A stretch of 64,000 nt of DNA from Fomitopsis serialis. Taxonomy: Eukaryota; Basidiomycota; Agaricomycetes; Polyporales; Fomitopsidaceae. The notes beneath the pieces were generated by a model, which made no database searches, was not told where the DNA came from, and saw only the letters and a list, made by a program, of their open reading frames with translations. The stretch covers positions 248,001 through 312,000 of the forward strand of contig NW_025954969.1 in assembly GCF_022376445.1 (NCBI RefSeq), written 5' to 3'. The translations under genes and the position numbers were made by a program. This document shows, piece after piece, positions 1 through 8,751 of the stretch. Numbering within the stretch: position 1 is the stretch's first letter; each line of letters begins with the position of its first letter.

Positions 1-186
1 CGACGATGCATGGGCCTGCTGTCCCCAGTCATACATGGGCACGTCGACCATTTGACGTTCGAAGGCCGGCTCGGGGTCGGACAGTCTTGCTTCAAACCCT
101 CCCAGTTCCTGTTCCACGAATGCGGCGTCCTCGTCGTCTGAGATGACAATGGGCGAGCTGAGCGATCCGTTACCATTTGCCGCCAT
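1..186 (-). CDS. N-terminal fragment of an unknown protein with a SUMO-interacting motif
   Basis: Reading leftwards from the ATG at 184-186, 62 codons stay open to the window edge, so only the N-terminus is present. The sequence starts MAANGNGSLSSPIVISDDED. The stretch PIVISDDED is a hydrophobic V/I core followed directly by acidic residues, which is the classic layout of a SUMO-interacting motif; such motifs are common in SUMO-targeted ubiquitin ligases, PML-like and chromatin proteins. The rest is acidic and low in order, with no further domain visible. The start is preceded by an ordinary AT-containing leader and no in-frame upstream ATG was noticed. The family cannot be named from this fragment. 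Coding is likely because the frame is open and compositionally protein-like up to the edge. Confidence 0.6.
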   Translation of the reverse strand, partial: MAANGNGSLSSPIVISDDEDAAFVEQELGGFEARLSDPEPAFERQMVDVPMYDWGQQAHASS

Positions 187-626
187 TTCTGTACCCAAGA
201 CACAGCGAGAGAGATGAGTGGGAGGAAGGGCGGTCACTGTCGAGAGACAAGACTCAAATTCGAGAGCGAGCGACGTTCGCGATGCGGATCGAGATAGTTG
301 CAACTCCGACCAGGTCCGATCATTCTTCCATATCAGGTATAATCTAGGTCAGAGTCTGTTATGACTGCATCAACGTCCAACCCAGCGATTGCAGAGAAAC
401 TACTGGGCTAACTGAGAAATTGTATTTACAGCGTACTGACGAATCTATGCACTCACACATACAGTTCCGCCCATAGGTGAAATAGCGCATCCTTGCGCAA
501 GTTTGCTCTTGTAAGAACTCAGGTCTGAATCGGAAATGCATGAACCTGGGTACCGTCGGCACACAACAATCCGCAATGGACAAGGGGCTCAGATGTCCAA
601 AGCAATGTATTGAGCTGCCCGGGGGA
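187..626. other. Intergenic, nothing recognised
   Basis: About 440 bases between the 5' end of the SIM protein and the 3' end of the complex I subunit. It must hold the promoter of the former and the 3' UTR of the latter. The short open frames here have no family features. No TATA box or known motif was clear. Confidence 0.5.
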
Positions 627-1157
627 CTACTTTGACTCTCCTTCCTCCTGACTTCGCTTGATCAAACCCACACCAACGATGGCTCCATCCGCGATAATGT
701 CTGCCGCTTTCCGACCTTCCGTCGCCTCGTGCTCGGCCTTGCGGATGAACTCGGCCTTGATGGTCTTCGCGCGAGCAATCTGCGTGTGTCAAGCAAGACA
801 TGGGTTGGATGAGGTGAGAGTGAAGGTGGGGAGATGGAATGACGTGCCTCGTTCGTATGGTGCAAGCACTCTACGTAGTCGTCTAGCGGCGGCCGGCACT
901 TGGCTGGCACATCTGTCTGAGCATAGCACTGGCAAGGATGCTGTGTTTAGAGGGGGCGCACGAACATGACAGAGTAACTACGCACCTTCTGGAACTCCTG
1001 CCAGTACGGGAAACAACGTGGTACGCCTAACAAGTCCATGGGTTATGGTAGAACGCAAATCGGTAGTGTCTGGCCATACCTCCGTTGAAACCAAAGCCAG
1101 ACTAGCAAACACGTTCAGTAAAGATTCAAACAATGTATATCGAGCACTTACCGCCAT
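627..1157 (-). CDS. NADH-ubiquinone oxidoreductase NDUFS5-like subunit (twin CX9C)
   Basis: Four exons on the minus strand: 1151-1157, 986-1026, 848-928 and 627-779, giving 93 residues. The protein starts MAGVPRCFPYWQEFQKCYAQ. Cysteines 7 and 17 and cysteines 27 and 37 each enclose nine residues, the twin CX9C motif of proteins oxidised by Mia40 in the mitochondrial intermembrane space. The core CRPPLDDYVECLHHTNE followed by IARAKTIKAEF resembles the fungal NDUFS5 (15 kDa, PFFD) accessory subunit of respiratory complex I, where it supports assembly of the peripheral membrane arm. The first exon codes only seven bases (ATGGCGG) before a canonical GTAAGT donor. The last intron (780-847) appears to use a GC donor (GCACGT), because joining GAG to ATT keeps the family sequence. 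The gene is divergent from GET5, with 268 bases between the starts. Confidence 0.82.
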
Positions 1158-1425
1158 CCTGGTATGTCGTGAGCGATGCTGAGAGGTCGCTTGCAGTCAC
1201 CCGGGCTTTCCGGCGTGACGGGCTGGTGACTGTGACGACACGCGCACGTCACACTCCGCCTACCGCCCCGCAGAGGCGGATCGCGGCCTGTGCAGTCGCC
1301 AAGTCGCAGTTGCAATTGAAAGTCCCCTTAAAGCTGTGTTTCCTTCGCTGATCTGTCTTTCTACTCCTCGAGCGCATCCAGTCTGAACATCTCAGTATAA
1401 TCACCGTTTAACCAGGCTCATCACA
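1158..1425. promoter_or_regulatory. Shared divergent promoter (NDUFS5-like / GET5)
   Basis: 268 bases separate two divergent starts, so both promoters must sit here. A GC-rich stretch at about 1210-1260 holds several TGACG/CGTCA half-sites, including ACGTCA at 1246-1251. These resemble CRE/ATF bZIP half-sites, but no test of function is possible from sequence. Confidence 0.4.
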
Positions 1426-2463
1426 ATGAGCGAGCAAGCAGAACTGGCGTTTGTGAAGACGTTCGTCAACAACCTCTCGTCGCAGCCCGTCACGTACGCA
1501 GACGACTTCCAGCAACCATCCGAGAGGTCTCTAAGGAAGGTCCCGGTGCTACCGGTATGTGAAATTCTTGATCATCATTTAGCCTGTAGGCCAATCGCGC
1601 GCCGCCTCGCTTAGGTAGACCTGCCTCCTCCTCCCGAACGCAAGGTGACACAGGTTGCGCCCACAGGTGAGCTCCCCTGCCCCACTCCCGCAGCTGTTAT
1701 AAGTACGAGCCCGCGCACAGGCTCCCTGAGCATCACCTTCAAGTCTATCAAGCCTCCAAAGAGCTACTCTCTCTCCGTACAGCCCACCGACCCCGTCTCT
1801 GACATCAAGGCGCAGCTCGCGTCAGAACCAGGCGCACCGCCCGCCGACGCACAGAGACTGCTGCTCAAAGGCAAGGCTCTCGCGGACAGCAAGCTTCTGC
1901 AGGAATACAGCATTAAGGAAGGAGACACCGTCACGCTTATGGTCAAGCCCGGCTTCGACTGGGACCCATCCAAGATGTCTACGTCGCTCGCACCCGTCAC
2001 TGCACCGACGCCACAGAAGGCGAGAGCAGGGTCCATCACGTTGCTTCCGGAGCAGCCTTCACGAACCCGTGGAGGGCACGGGCGCACGCCGTCCATTGTC
2101 CTCTCTCCTTCCCCGTCGCTATCGCCGTCTCCAGGGAGGTGTTGATCGACATACCCCTCGTGTTGGACACGTCCAACATACCCGAGCTTTCCCAGTCTGG
2201 CGCGTCGAACACGCCCTACCACACGACCGTTGCGCAGCCTGCGTTTTGGGAGCATCTGTATGCCTTCTTGAAGTGAGCACCTCGTGTTTCGTTTGTTCAT
2301 CATGCCGTACTCACAAAGTCCATCCAGGGTTGAGTTTCCCAACGGCAGCGACGCGGCGCAGGCTTGGGAGGACTTCTTCTGCGCAAGCAAGGGCTCTCTC
2401 AGTGTCTCCGAGATCGCGAAGATCCGTGATCGTGTTGGTGTAACGGGGATGGCGGGCAGCTGA
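1426..2463 (+). CDS. GET5: GET5/Mdy2-like ubiquitin-like protein of tail-anchored protein insertion
   Basis: Starts MSEQAELAFVKTFVNNLSSQ, which is the N-domain of fungal Get5 that binds Get4. An internal ubiquitin-like domain (SLSITFKSIKPPKSYSL to GDTVTLMVKPGF, roughly residues 65-140) and a C-terminal helical dimerisation domain (QPAFWEHLYAFLK, EDFFCASKGSLSVSEIAKIR) follow. Get5 pairs with Get4 in the cytosol and bridges Sgt2 to Get3, handing tail-anchored proteins to the ER. Intron 1 is 1555-1614 (GTATGT...TTAG) and the last intron is 2273-2327 (GTGAGC...CCAG). Between the Ubl and the C-domain the frame changes near 2091-2135. Either a 44-nt intron 2091-2134 with a weak GTCCAT donor is spliced (292 residues in total), or a one-base indel lies in the serine/proline linker. 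The stop TGA is at 2461-2463. Confidence 0.8.
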
Positions 2464-2982
2464 AGTTGGGTTCAGGTTCAGGTTGTGCTCATCGTAATCT
2501 TCAAGGGCTTCATGGTCATATCTCTCATTCATAATGCTGTAATGGACTTCGGAGGCACATTTGATCTCATCCAAACCTTCGTTCGGGCTTCTGGCAGTCG
2601 GCGACTTAGCACGGCCGTGAAGCCATTGTATATGTATGAGACACTTTGCCTTAGTTCGTCGGGCTGCGCAGCTGGATGGGCCTGACTACGTGGCGCGATG
2701 AGCTACTCAATCCCGTTATGTTCTTTCTGTTACGACACTATTGGACGTCTGCAGATGGGCCCAACGCCGGGCCCAGTCAGCAACCAGGGAACGGAAACCC
2801 ACTCTCAGCCTCCAGGTACTCCATCCAACGCTCCAAGGCAAGCCTCGTCAACCGGTCGTCACACTATAAAGTCCTACCCGTCTCTTTGCAATGTCTATCA
2901 CCAATCCTCTACGTATAGTTGGTTAGGCGTTCGCCCTCGGACCCAACGCCGGACCTGATAAAGACGAGCGGTTCGCAGAAGC
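2464..2982. other. Intergenic, nothing recognised
   Basis: About 520 bases between GET5 and the glutathionyl-hydroquinone reductase, in head-to-tail orientation. It carries the GET5 3' UTR and the reductase promoter. The two overlapping open frames here show no conserved features and are ignored. Confidence 0.5.
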
Positions 2983-4295
2983 ATGACCTCAGTACCCCTC
3001 GCTCGCCTTCTCCCCCTTACCTCTCGCGCCCTCCGCTCCTCCAGACCAGGCCTACGCTCAGCCTATCGAGCATCTGCACCGACTCACGCGTACGTACCGC
3101 GATACAACATGACCACTAGAGACGTCTCGCACCACACCGACATCGGCAAGATGAAGACGGAGGACGACGGCACGTTCAAGCGCAAGCCGTCCCAGTTCAG
3201 GGACTGGCTCGAGAAGGGCGGGAAGTTCGAGCCCGAGAAGGGTGAGCGAGACAGCTCGTCCATCGCGCCAGGGATGTATCACTGACGTGCAGTGCAGGCC
3301 GGTACCACCTCTACGTATCCTACGCATGCCGTGAGTCGTGCCGCAGACTGTGCGACGCGCCCTACTAACTCGACCTATATCCAGCATGGGCGACGCGCGC
3401 CTTGATCATGCGCAAGCTCAAGGGGCTCGAGGACTTCATCGACGTCAGCGTCGTCTCCCCGCACATGGGCGAGCACGGCTGGCCCTTCGCGAGCGCGGAC
3501 ACCTTCCCGGGCGCGGACGCGGATCCGTTGCACGGCGCACAGCACGTCAAGGATCTCTACCTTCGCGCGGCGCCCAACTACGAGGGCCGCTTCACCGTGC
3601 CCGTGCTGTGGGACAAGAAGCACAGCACCGTCGTGAACAACGAGAGCTCGGAGATCATCCGGATATTCAACGCGTCGTTCAACCACCTCTTGCCCGAGGA
3701 GAAGGCGAAGCTGGATTTCTACCCCGAGGGGCTGAGGAAGGAGATCGACGAGGTGAACGACTGGGTGTATGACACCGTGAACAGTGCGTAGACCACGCGT
3801 GTATGCGAGACAAAGATGACTAACGGCAGGGTGCGCAGACGGCGTATACAAGTCCGGCTTCGCGAGTTCGCAAGCCGCCTATGAAAAGGCCGTCCTCCCC
3901 CTCTTCGCCTCGCTCGACCGGCTCGAGAAGATGCTCCAGGGCAAGGACTACCTCATCGGCGACCAGCTCACGGAGGCCGACATCCGGCTCTTCGTCACCA
4001 TCGTCCGCTTCGATCCCGTCTACGTCGGGCACTTCAAGTGCAACATCCGCACGATCCGCGGCGGCTATCCCGCCATCCACCTCTGGCTCCGCAAGCTGTA
4101 CTGGAACTTCCCCGCGTTCAAGGAGACGTGCAACTTCGAGCATATAAAGACACATTATTACTGGTCCCACCCAATGGTGAGTGGCTGGGTGTCCTCTCCG
4201 GCGAAGCGTGTGCTGACGACGTGGATGCGCAGATCAACCCGCACAGAGTCATCCCTGTCGGGCCAATCCCCGACATCCTGCCTCTCGAAGCTTAA
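2983..4295 (+). CDS. Glutathionyl-hydroquinone reductase (Xi-class GST, Ecm4-like)
   Basis: Five exons: 2983-3241, 3298-3330, 3385-3783, 3839-4176 and 4233-4295, giving 363 residues. The enzyme reduces glutathionyl-hydroquinones to hydroquinone with glutathione, a step used in quinone and lignin-derived aromatic detoxification. The thioredoxin-fold segment has the catalytic motif YACPWATRAL (C at about residue 97), split by an intron inside the CPW codons. The family signatures VSVVSPHMGEHGWPF, FTVPVLWDKK, VVNNESSEIIRIFN and the helical-domain sequence YLIGDQLTEADIRLF are all present. Length and motif order match the family. The first 40 residues (MTSVPLARLLPLTSRALRSS and on) are Arg/Ser-rich without acidic residues, like a mitochondrial presequence, and an internal Met at about residue 43 (NMTTRD) could start a cytosolic form. 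Phases agree at every junction. Confidence 0.93.
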
Positions 4296-4708
4296 GGCAA
4301 GTATCTGTATCCATAGGTCATGAAGGAACACAAGGAACCCGTAGTTGCTTGCTTTGTATCAATACTTCCCTTCACACTGTCCCGCGTTCACAAGGTGCAC
4401 GAGACTATGAGCAGATATCGAGGAATAGCAATGTATACAACGATGATCATGCAGCGCAGTGCGTCCCGTAACGAGTTATGAGTGTACAGTCAAGAACATT
4501 CCTATGCATGCTTATAGTCATGTCAATGCCCTCGTGTCCACCGTGAGTCCTGTTCTTCGTAGTATGTCCCGAGCAGTGCGGGTTGTGGTCGTAGGTTGTT
4601 CATCGACATCTTGCCCAGATAGAGCCCGTGAAGCCAGCGCCAGCGCTAAGTAGTGAGTCCAGTCCAGAGCCTCCAGCCGATCTATTCCAAGTCCCAGCCC
4701 GAGCCAGC
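4296..4708. other. Convergent 3' intergenic region
   Basis: About 410 bases between two converging genes, the reductase (+) and the secreted glycoprotein (-). Presumably both 3' UTRs. No other element seen. Confidence 0.5.
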
Positions 4709-6004
4709 TCAGAAGCAGAACGACATGCCGACGAGAGCAGCCACGAGGACCACGAGCAGTTGCCAGAGAGCGTCGACGTGAGCACGGCCGATAGTCCCAC
4801 TTGCTTTCCTCGAGTAGCCAGTCGCGCTTGGGGTGCTGCTCGCCGGGATGGTCATGTGTGTTGCGGTGGGTAGCTATGCCAGCAAACGCTAAGTCCGGGA
4901 GCAACGGTTTTAGAGGCGAACAAAGACATACCGGCGTTGCGGATACTTGCGTCGAGTTCGTCACCGGCGTCAGGGTGGGCGTCGCAGAGCTGTTCGTAGC
5001 GGTCGCACTTGCATAGGTCGCGTTCGCAGAGAGGTTGCGCGCCATGAGAACGCTGTTGTTCACGGACGAGTACGTGGTGCACATTGACGTGGCAGGCGCC
5101 GGGTGAGCTGAAGGAGTCGTCGACCGGCCTTGCCTCCAGGTTGACGTGCCGTACACTCCCATGGGCTACCGAGTCACGTTTGCATCGGAGAAGGATTGAG
5201 TGAATGATGGACTTCTTACCTCCCCGCTGTCGCCCGCGCAGCGATCGAAGACACCAGCATCGTAGTCGCTAGGCATGTTCCACTCGCAGCCCATGACGTC
5301 GTAGATGTGTTGACAGTACGTCGTCGCGTCCGGACCCGGTTTGCACGCCCGGAAGCAGAACTCCGTGGAAGACATGTAGTTCTGTGTGCAAGGGAAGCCA
5401 GTCAGCGTGGCAAGGAGGGACGACACTCGTCCTCTTACTGTCCATTCATGCAACTGCTGGAGTTGCCCGAACGCGTTCGAGAACACGAGACCTCCGATAG
5501 GGTTTCCGTTCCCGTCAGCGCCATGAGGATCCAGCTCGCCACCACTGTCGCCCGCGGGGATGTTCAGCTTCGTCAGGTCGCCGACGCCGGTGATCTGAAT
5601 GTAGTCGGGTGTCTGGACGAAGTGCGCGCCGGTGATGGTGCCATCCGGAATCAAACGCGTCCCGTAGCCATCCCGTAAGCACCAGGAGACTTCAACGCGT
5701 TCTGTATCCCCGATAGTTGCGTTTGAACCCGAATATGGAGGTGCGTAGACGCAGAAGTCGTCCACCGAGTTTACTAAGAGCGCAGCCCCATCAGCCATAT
5801 CTCATCGTCATGTATGAGAAGCCACTCACGGTACGCGTTCTGGCAGAGAGAGTCCTGGCTTGACTGAGTTCCGCATTGGTTGGTGCCATACTGACCGTCC
5901 TGCGTGTGGTCGGGCGCGTTAGACGGCAGATACGTCGCTGAATACGTCTGTGCGTGGCCGCGAGCAGCAAGAATGCTCAGAAGTACGAGAGAGAGCGCTA
6001 CCAT
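4709..6004 (-). CDS. Secreted macrofage-activating-glycoprotein-like protein
   Basis: Five exons on the minus strand: 5830-6004, 5439-5773, 5220-5381, 4932-5165 and 4709-4873, giving 356 residues with phases that agree. It starts MVALSLVLLSILAARGHAQ, a signal peptide with likely cleavage after GHA. The mature part (YSATYLPSNAPDHT, VNSVDDFC-type region, RVEVSWCLRDGYGTRLIPDG, IPAGDSGGELDPHGADGNG, NPIGGLVFSNAFGQLQ, FCFRACKPG, YDVMGCEWNMPSDYD, MGVYGTSTW) matches the basidiomycete family annotated as macrofage activating glycoprotein. Cysteines are numerous and evenly placed, as expected for a disulfide-bonded wall or secreted protein. A Ser/Thr-rich linker with NNS/NAT sites precedes a C-terminal hydrophobic segment (WQLLVVLVAALVGMSF), which suggests a GPI signal or membrane anchor. 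The biochemical role is unknown. Confidence 0.88.
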
Positions 6005-6221
6005 TATTACTGATATAGGAAAAGAAAGGAACGACTGTGGAAAAGGAGCGAGACAGACGGGAGGTCGGGACGGGAAGATGAGAGGCACCGTGACAGAGCG
6101 GCGACGCGACAATGAACCGACGTTCAACGAGACTTGCCAAAACGGGATGTGGCCATCCGGCAATTTCCCATCCCGCGAATGTCGTACTTACCACATCTAA
6201 TCTGGACTAGCCTGGACAACC

Positions 6222-6957
6222 ATGGCGGTTGGCCCGTCCGCAACTAGGTCCGCAATGTCGACGGCGGTCACGACATCCGCAACGACGAGCACGACTTCAA
6301 GTTCTGCCTCTTCCTCCTCCTCTTCCTCCTCCTCGTCGGGATCTGGCGGCGCTCCGTCCTTCTCCGCAAATGGCACCGCTGCGCTCATCCTTGCTTTCCT
6401 CGCCATCGGCCTGTTCGTCGGCGGGATGCTTGCCATGATTGGTCTGCGCAGGCGGGCTCTTGGGCGCGCGCAGCGCTGGATGATGACGAGGAGCCGAGCC
6501 CCGTGTGGTCGCCCATGGCTCGGACGCTGAGGATGATGTGCGAAGCAGAGCTCGTAGAAGAGAAGAAAGACGTAGGCACCCACCCAAGTTGTACGACATA
6601 TACGCCCCTGCGAAAGGCATCGAGTCCGCATTCTGGCAGGACGTACTTGTGAGTTCGCTGTGACACATTGTTCGACAAAGTGTCTGAGGAGACGCATGCC
6701 GCTGCAATCCACAGCCTCTATCTGCCAAATCAATATCTCACAGTACGCCGCATATACGCCGATCAGAAAGTGAGGACATCGCTCAAGGTGGCCATCGTCG
6801 GTGGCACTTCGACGCCTTGGGATTCTTCCATTGGCCTCCTGGCCCAACTCATCCATCACCTACACCAACTCGGCAAACGGTGCAAGTCGCCGTTGTGGTC
6901 GCTATGCCAGCGCCCGTGACGCTGAGCCCCTGGGACTTGACTTCACTCTGGGACTGA
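6222..6957 (+). CDS. Serine-rich single-pass membrane protein of a basidiomycete family
   Basis: Starts MAVGPSATRSAMSTAVTTS, then a Ser/Thr tract with about ten consecutive Ser, then one hydrophobic helix (ALILAFLAIGLFVGGMLAMIG). A cytoplasmic tail follows: HPPKLYDIYAPAKG, FWQDVL, intron 6649-6714, PLSAKSISHSTPH, and VQVAVVVAMPAPVTLSPWD, ending at TGA 6955-6957. From memory this order (Ser-rich ectodomain, TM, a PKLYD/W motif, a PLSA motif, a VAVxxAMP motif) is a recurrent but uncharacterised basidiomycete family. The frame changes between the TM helix and the tail. A 49-nt intron 6442-6490 with a weak GTCTGC donor restores it (206 residues) but removes the basic residues after the helix; a frameshift is the alternative. 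The role is unknown; the layout resembles a wall sensor. Confidence 0.62.
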
Positions 6958-7375
6958 CCCAACTCTCCTGGAATCATGATATGGCTGTCCTCGACACCGC
7001 AAACGCGCAACTCTTGTCGATGGTCGAGATCTCCAGCCGCAGTAACGTTAACGTTCACATTGCTTTCGACTGCTATTTGCCACCCGTCGTCATTAATGCT
7101 CTGCATCTGTATCGCTACGGAATCTCACAACTGTATCCCATATCCGCTCGCCCATCTTGATTCGACCCCATTCCGACCGTACAGGTTGTGTAGTCACATC
7201 GGTCATGAAAGCTTCAAGCTCTCCGCATGTTCAGTTTATTCCTGCTTCTCCATTTTCGTTTTCGTGTGCGTGCGCACGTGAACGACGACCTAACAAGACG
7301 GTTCTCAGAGATTACATCCTGGGCATGGGGTCAGGCTTACCGCTGCGGTTGGTCGACAGCGGTGCCTGCAGAAAT
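6958..7375. other. Intergenic or unrecognised host sequence left of the LINE island
   Basis: About 420 bases. It may contain upstream exons of the host transcription unit interrupted at 7466, but no frame carries a recognisable motif. Confidence 0.35.
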
Positions 7376-7466
7376 AAGCCCGTCAACTTCGAAGACGCCG
7401 CGCCACGGACGTGATCAACCAGATCGCTCGTCGACGTCGGATGATTTCTATCGAGAATGTCATGTC
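7376..7466 (+). pseudogene. Left fragment of the interrupted host exon
   Basis: The frame reading ATDVINQIARRRRMISIENV is open to 7466, where the left LINE begins. The same frame continues in the 32-base fragment 18255-18286 and in the right fragment after 29490 (TSFLTDAADRLYPSRYDDYS). It therefore looks like one exon split by two insertions. The upstream exon boundary is unclear: an in-frame TAA lies near 7373, so the frame must be entered by splicing downstream of it, or the region is not coding. Family not recognised. Confidence 0.45.
7453..7466 (+). repeat. Target-site duplication of the left LINE, 5' copy
   Basis: The 14 bases GAGAATGTCATGTC at 7453-7466 recur exactly at 18255-18268, directly after the poly-A tail. 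This is the expected mark of target-primed reverse transcription. Confidence 0.9.
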
Positions 7467-7559
7467 CCCCCGGGAGGGCTCGTCGCTGGCGAGCCCTGTG
7501 CAGACCTTCTCGTGGTCCGGGGGGTAAGTAACCCTCTCAAAAAGGGTGAAACGAACATG
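7467..7559 (+). ncRNA. Folded 5'-terminal RNA element of the left LINE
   Basis: The 5' end CCCCCGGGA can pair with TCCGGGGGG at about 7516-7524 (one bulge). It encloses hairpin A, in which GGGCTCGTC pairs with GGCGAGCCC around a three-base loop, and hairpin B (GACC with GGTC). A fourth hairpin C (ACCCT with AGGGT) follows GTAAGTA. The same fold with changed base pairs is seen at the 5' end of the right LINE (29398-29489). GAAACGAACATG closes the conserved block. Function is inferred only: 5' protection, a ribozyme-like activity or translation control. Confidence 0.6.
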
Positions 7560-8308
7560 CACTATAAGGCCCAGCGTCGCTGTTAAGCACGCTGGCCAGG
7601 ATATCGCCAGAGAGCGTCATCCAATGGGACAAGGGGCAATCCACCCCATTACCCTAACACATCAAGTGTTAAAAGTACCACACCGTGCTACAATAGTACC
7701 ACTAGACCCACGGAGCTCCATCTCGTAGGGATATCGCCCTTATTTCAGTGCTCATCGTCGATGCCCGACGACGCGCCCTCTACTGCGCGCCTCCCGGCCA
7801 CCTAAGCGCTGGACTCAACGGGCGCGGCGCTTAAACAGAGTTCAAGCCACACCCTAAACAAACACAAACAGGATAGCCGCTAGTGGCTGAACAACCAGAG
7901 TGAACAACGAGACAAAATCTAAAGGAATGGACTGGAGCTCTGCTCTTCCCCCTCCGAAATGCGGAGCCCACTTGCTTCACCCAACTTGTAAACACCCTCT
8001 CTTGCACCGCAACACGTTAAAGAGCGTCTAAAGAACCAATAAATATATCAATCTTCCACAAATCATAACGTAAAGGCGGACCTCCACAACCGGCTATGCC
8101 GTAACAGGTAAACGCTCAGCTTTCCGTTAAAAACCTGCCTCAGACCATGAGACAAGAGCTCCAGCAACAAAGATGACACCCACCAGCAATGCCCCCAATC
8201 CCCCCAGACGATACAAACATTCTTTGAGATGGCCGACGATTCCAAAATGCTCCAATCCATGGACCCTACAATCCTAGATTTCGACACGCAATCGCCCGCT
8301 CCCCTCCT
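7560..8308 (+). other. 5' leader of the left LINE
   Basis: About 750 bases between the folded 5' end and ORFx. The ATG at 7557 opens only a ten-codon frame. No conserved protein frame was found; upstream ORFx codons may begin near 8230. Confidence 0.5.
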
Positions 8309-8751
8309 GTGAAATGTCTCCCCATCCTCCACCTCACCCGCGACTCTCCCAGTCCACTGGCGATCGAAGTGGATGGCCACCCTGAAAGGAAAGGGGCAAC
8401 CCTGACGTGGACGGTGATGAAACGCCCGAGCTCCCAATCGAGACCGGCCAACCGGTCACGCTCATTGCCGAGGGTGTACGATCCGGAATAGGACGCATCG
8501 AAGCAGTATCCGAGCTACAAAGACACTGGATCACGTGGTCCCTTGCGGGATCCCCGGGGGTCTGCGCAATCAGAGCGCCTACCTCATGGTCCAGACTCAC
8601 CGGCCGCGACAAAATAAACCATACATCTCTCTACACCTCCTACTACCCTCACCCGCGCTCATAACTCACTCGCCTCGAACCGGCTCTTCAAGAGAGCAAA
8701 GAGAGTCCTTACGAGTTTGATACTGATGAGGAGGAGGAGATGGATATCTAA
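8309..8751 (+). pseudogene. ORFx of the left LINE (extra conserved ORF), decayed
   Basis: The segments LAIEVDGHPERKGATLTWT, RSGIGRIEAVSELQRHWITW, APTSWSRL and the acidic tail SPYEFDTDEEEEMDI align in order with ORFx of the right LINE (EIDVEDSPENSEAGLTWT, SGIGKVETITDFQRHWITW, VPTSWARL, TPYDFSTEDESE). This copy has a one-base deletion relative to the right copy between 8402 and 8480, and an in-frame TAA at about 8662-8664. Stop TAA of the tail is at 8749-8751. Shared order and amino-acid similarity across two strongly diverged copies indicate that a real protein was selected. It has no recognised domain: a basic N-terminal part, a compact middle with QRHWITW, and an acidic C-terminal tail. Confidence 0.7.

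Noticed and set aside
7467..7530. HDV-like ribozyme at the LINE 5' end
   Set aside because: TCGCTGGCG in the left copy resembles a piece of the HDV ribozyme, but the right copy lacks it and the nested hairpins do not form the double pseudoknot by eye. Only the general fold is claimed.
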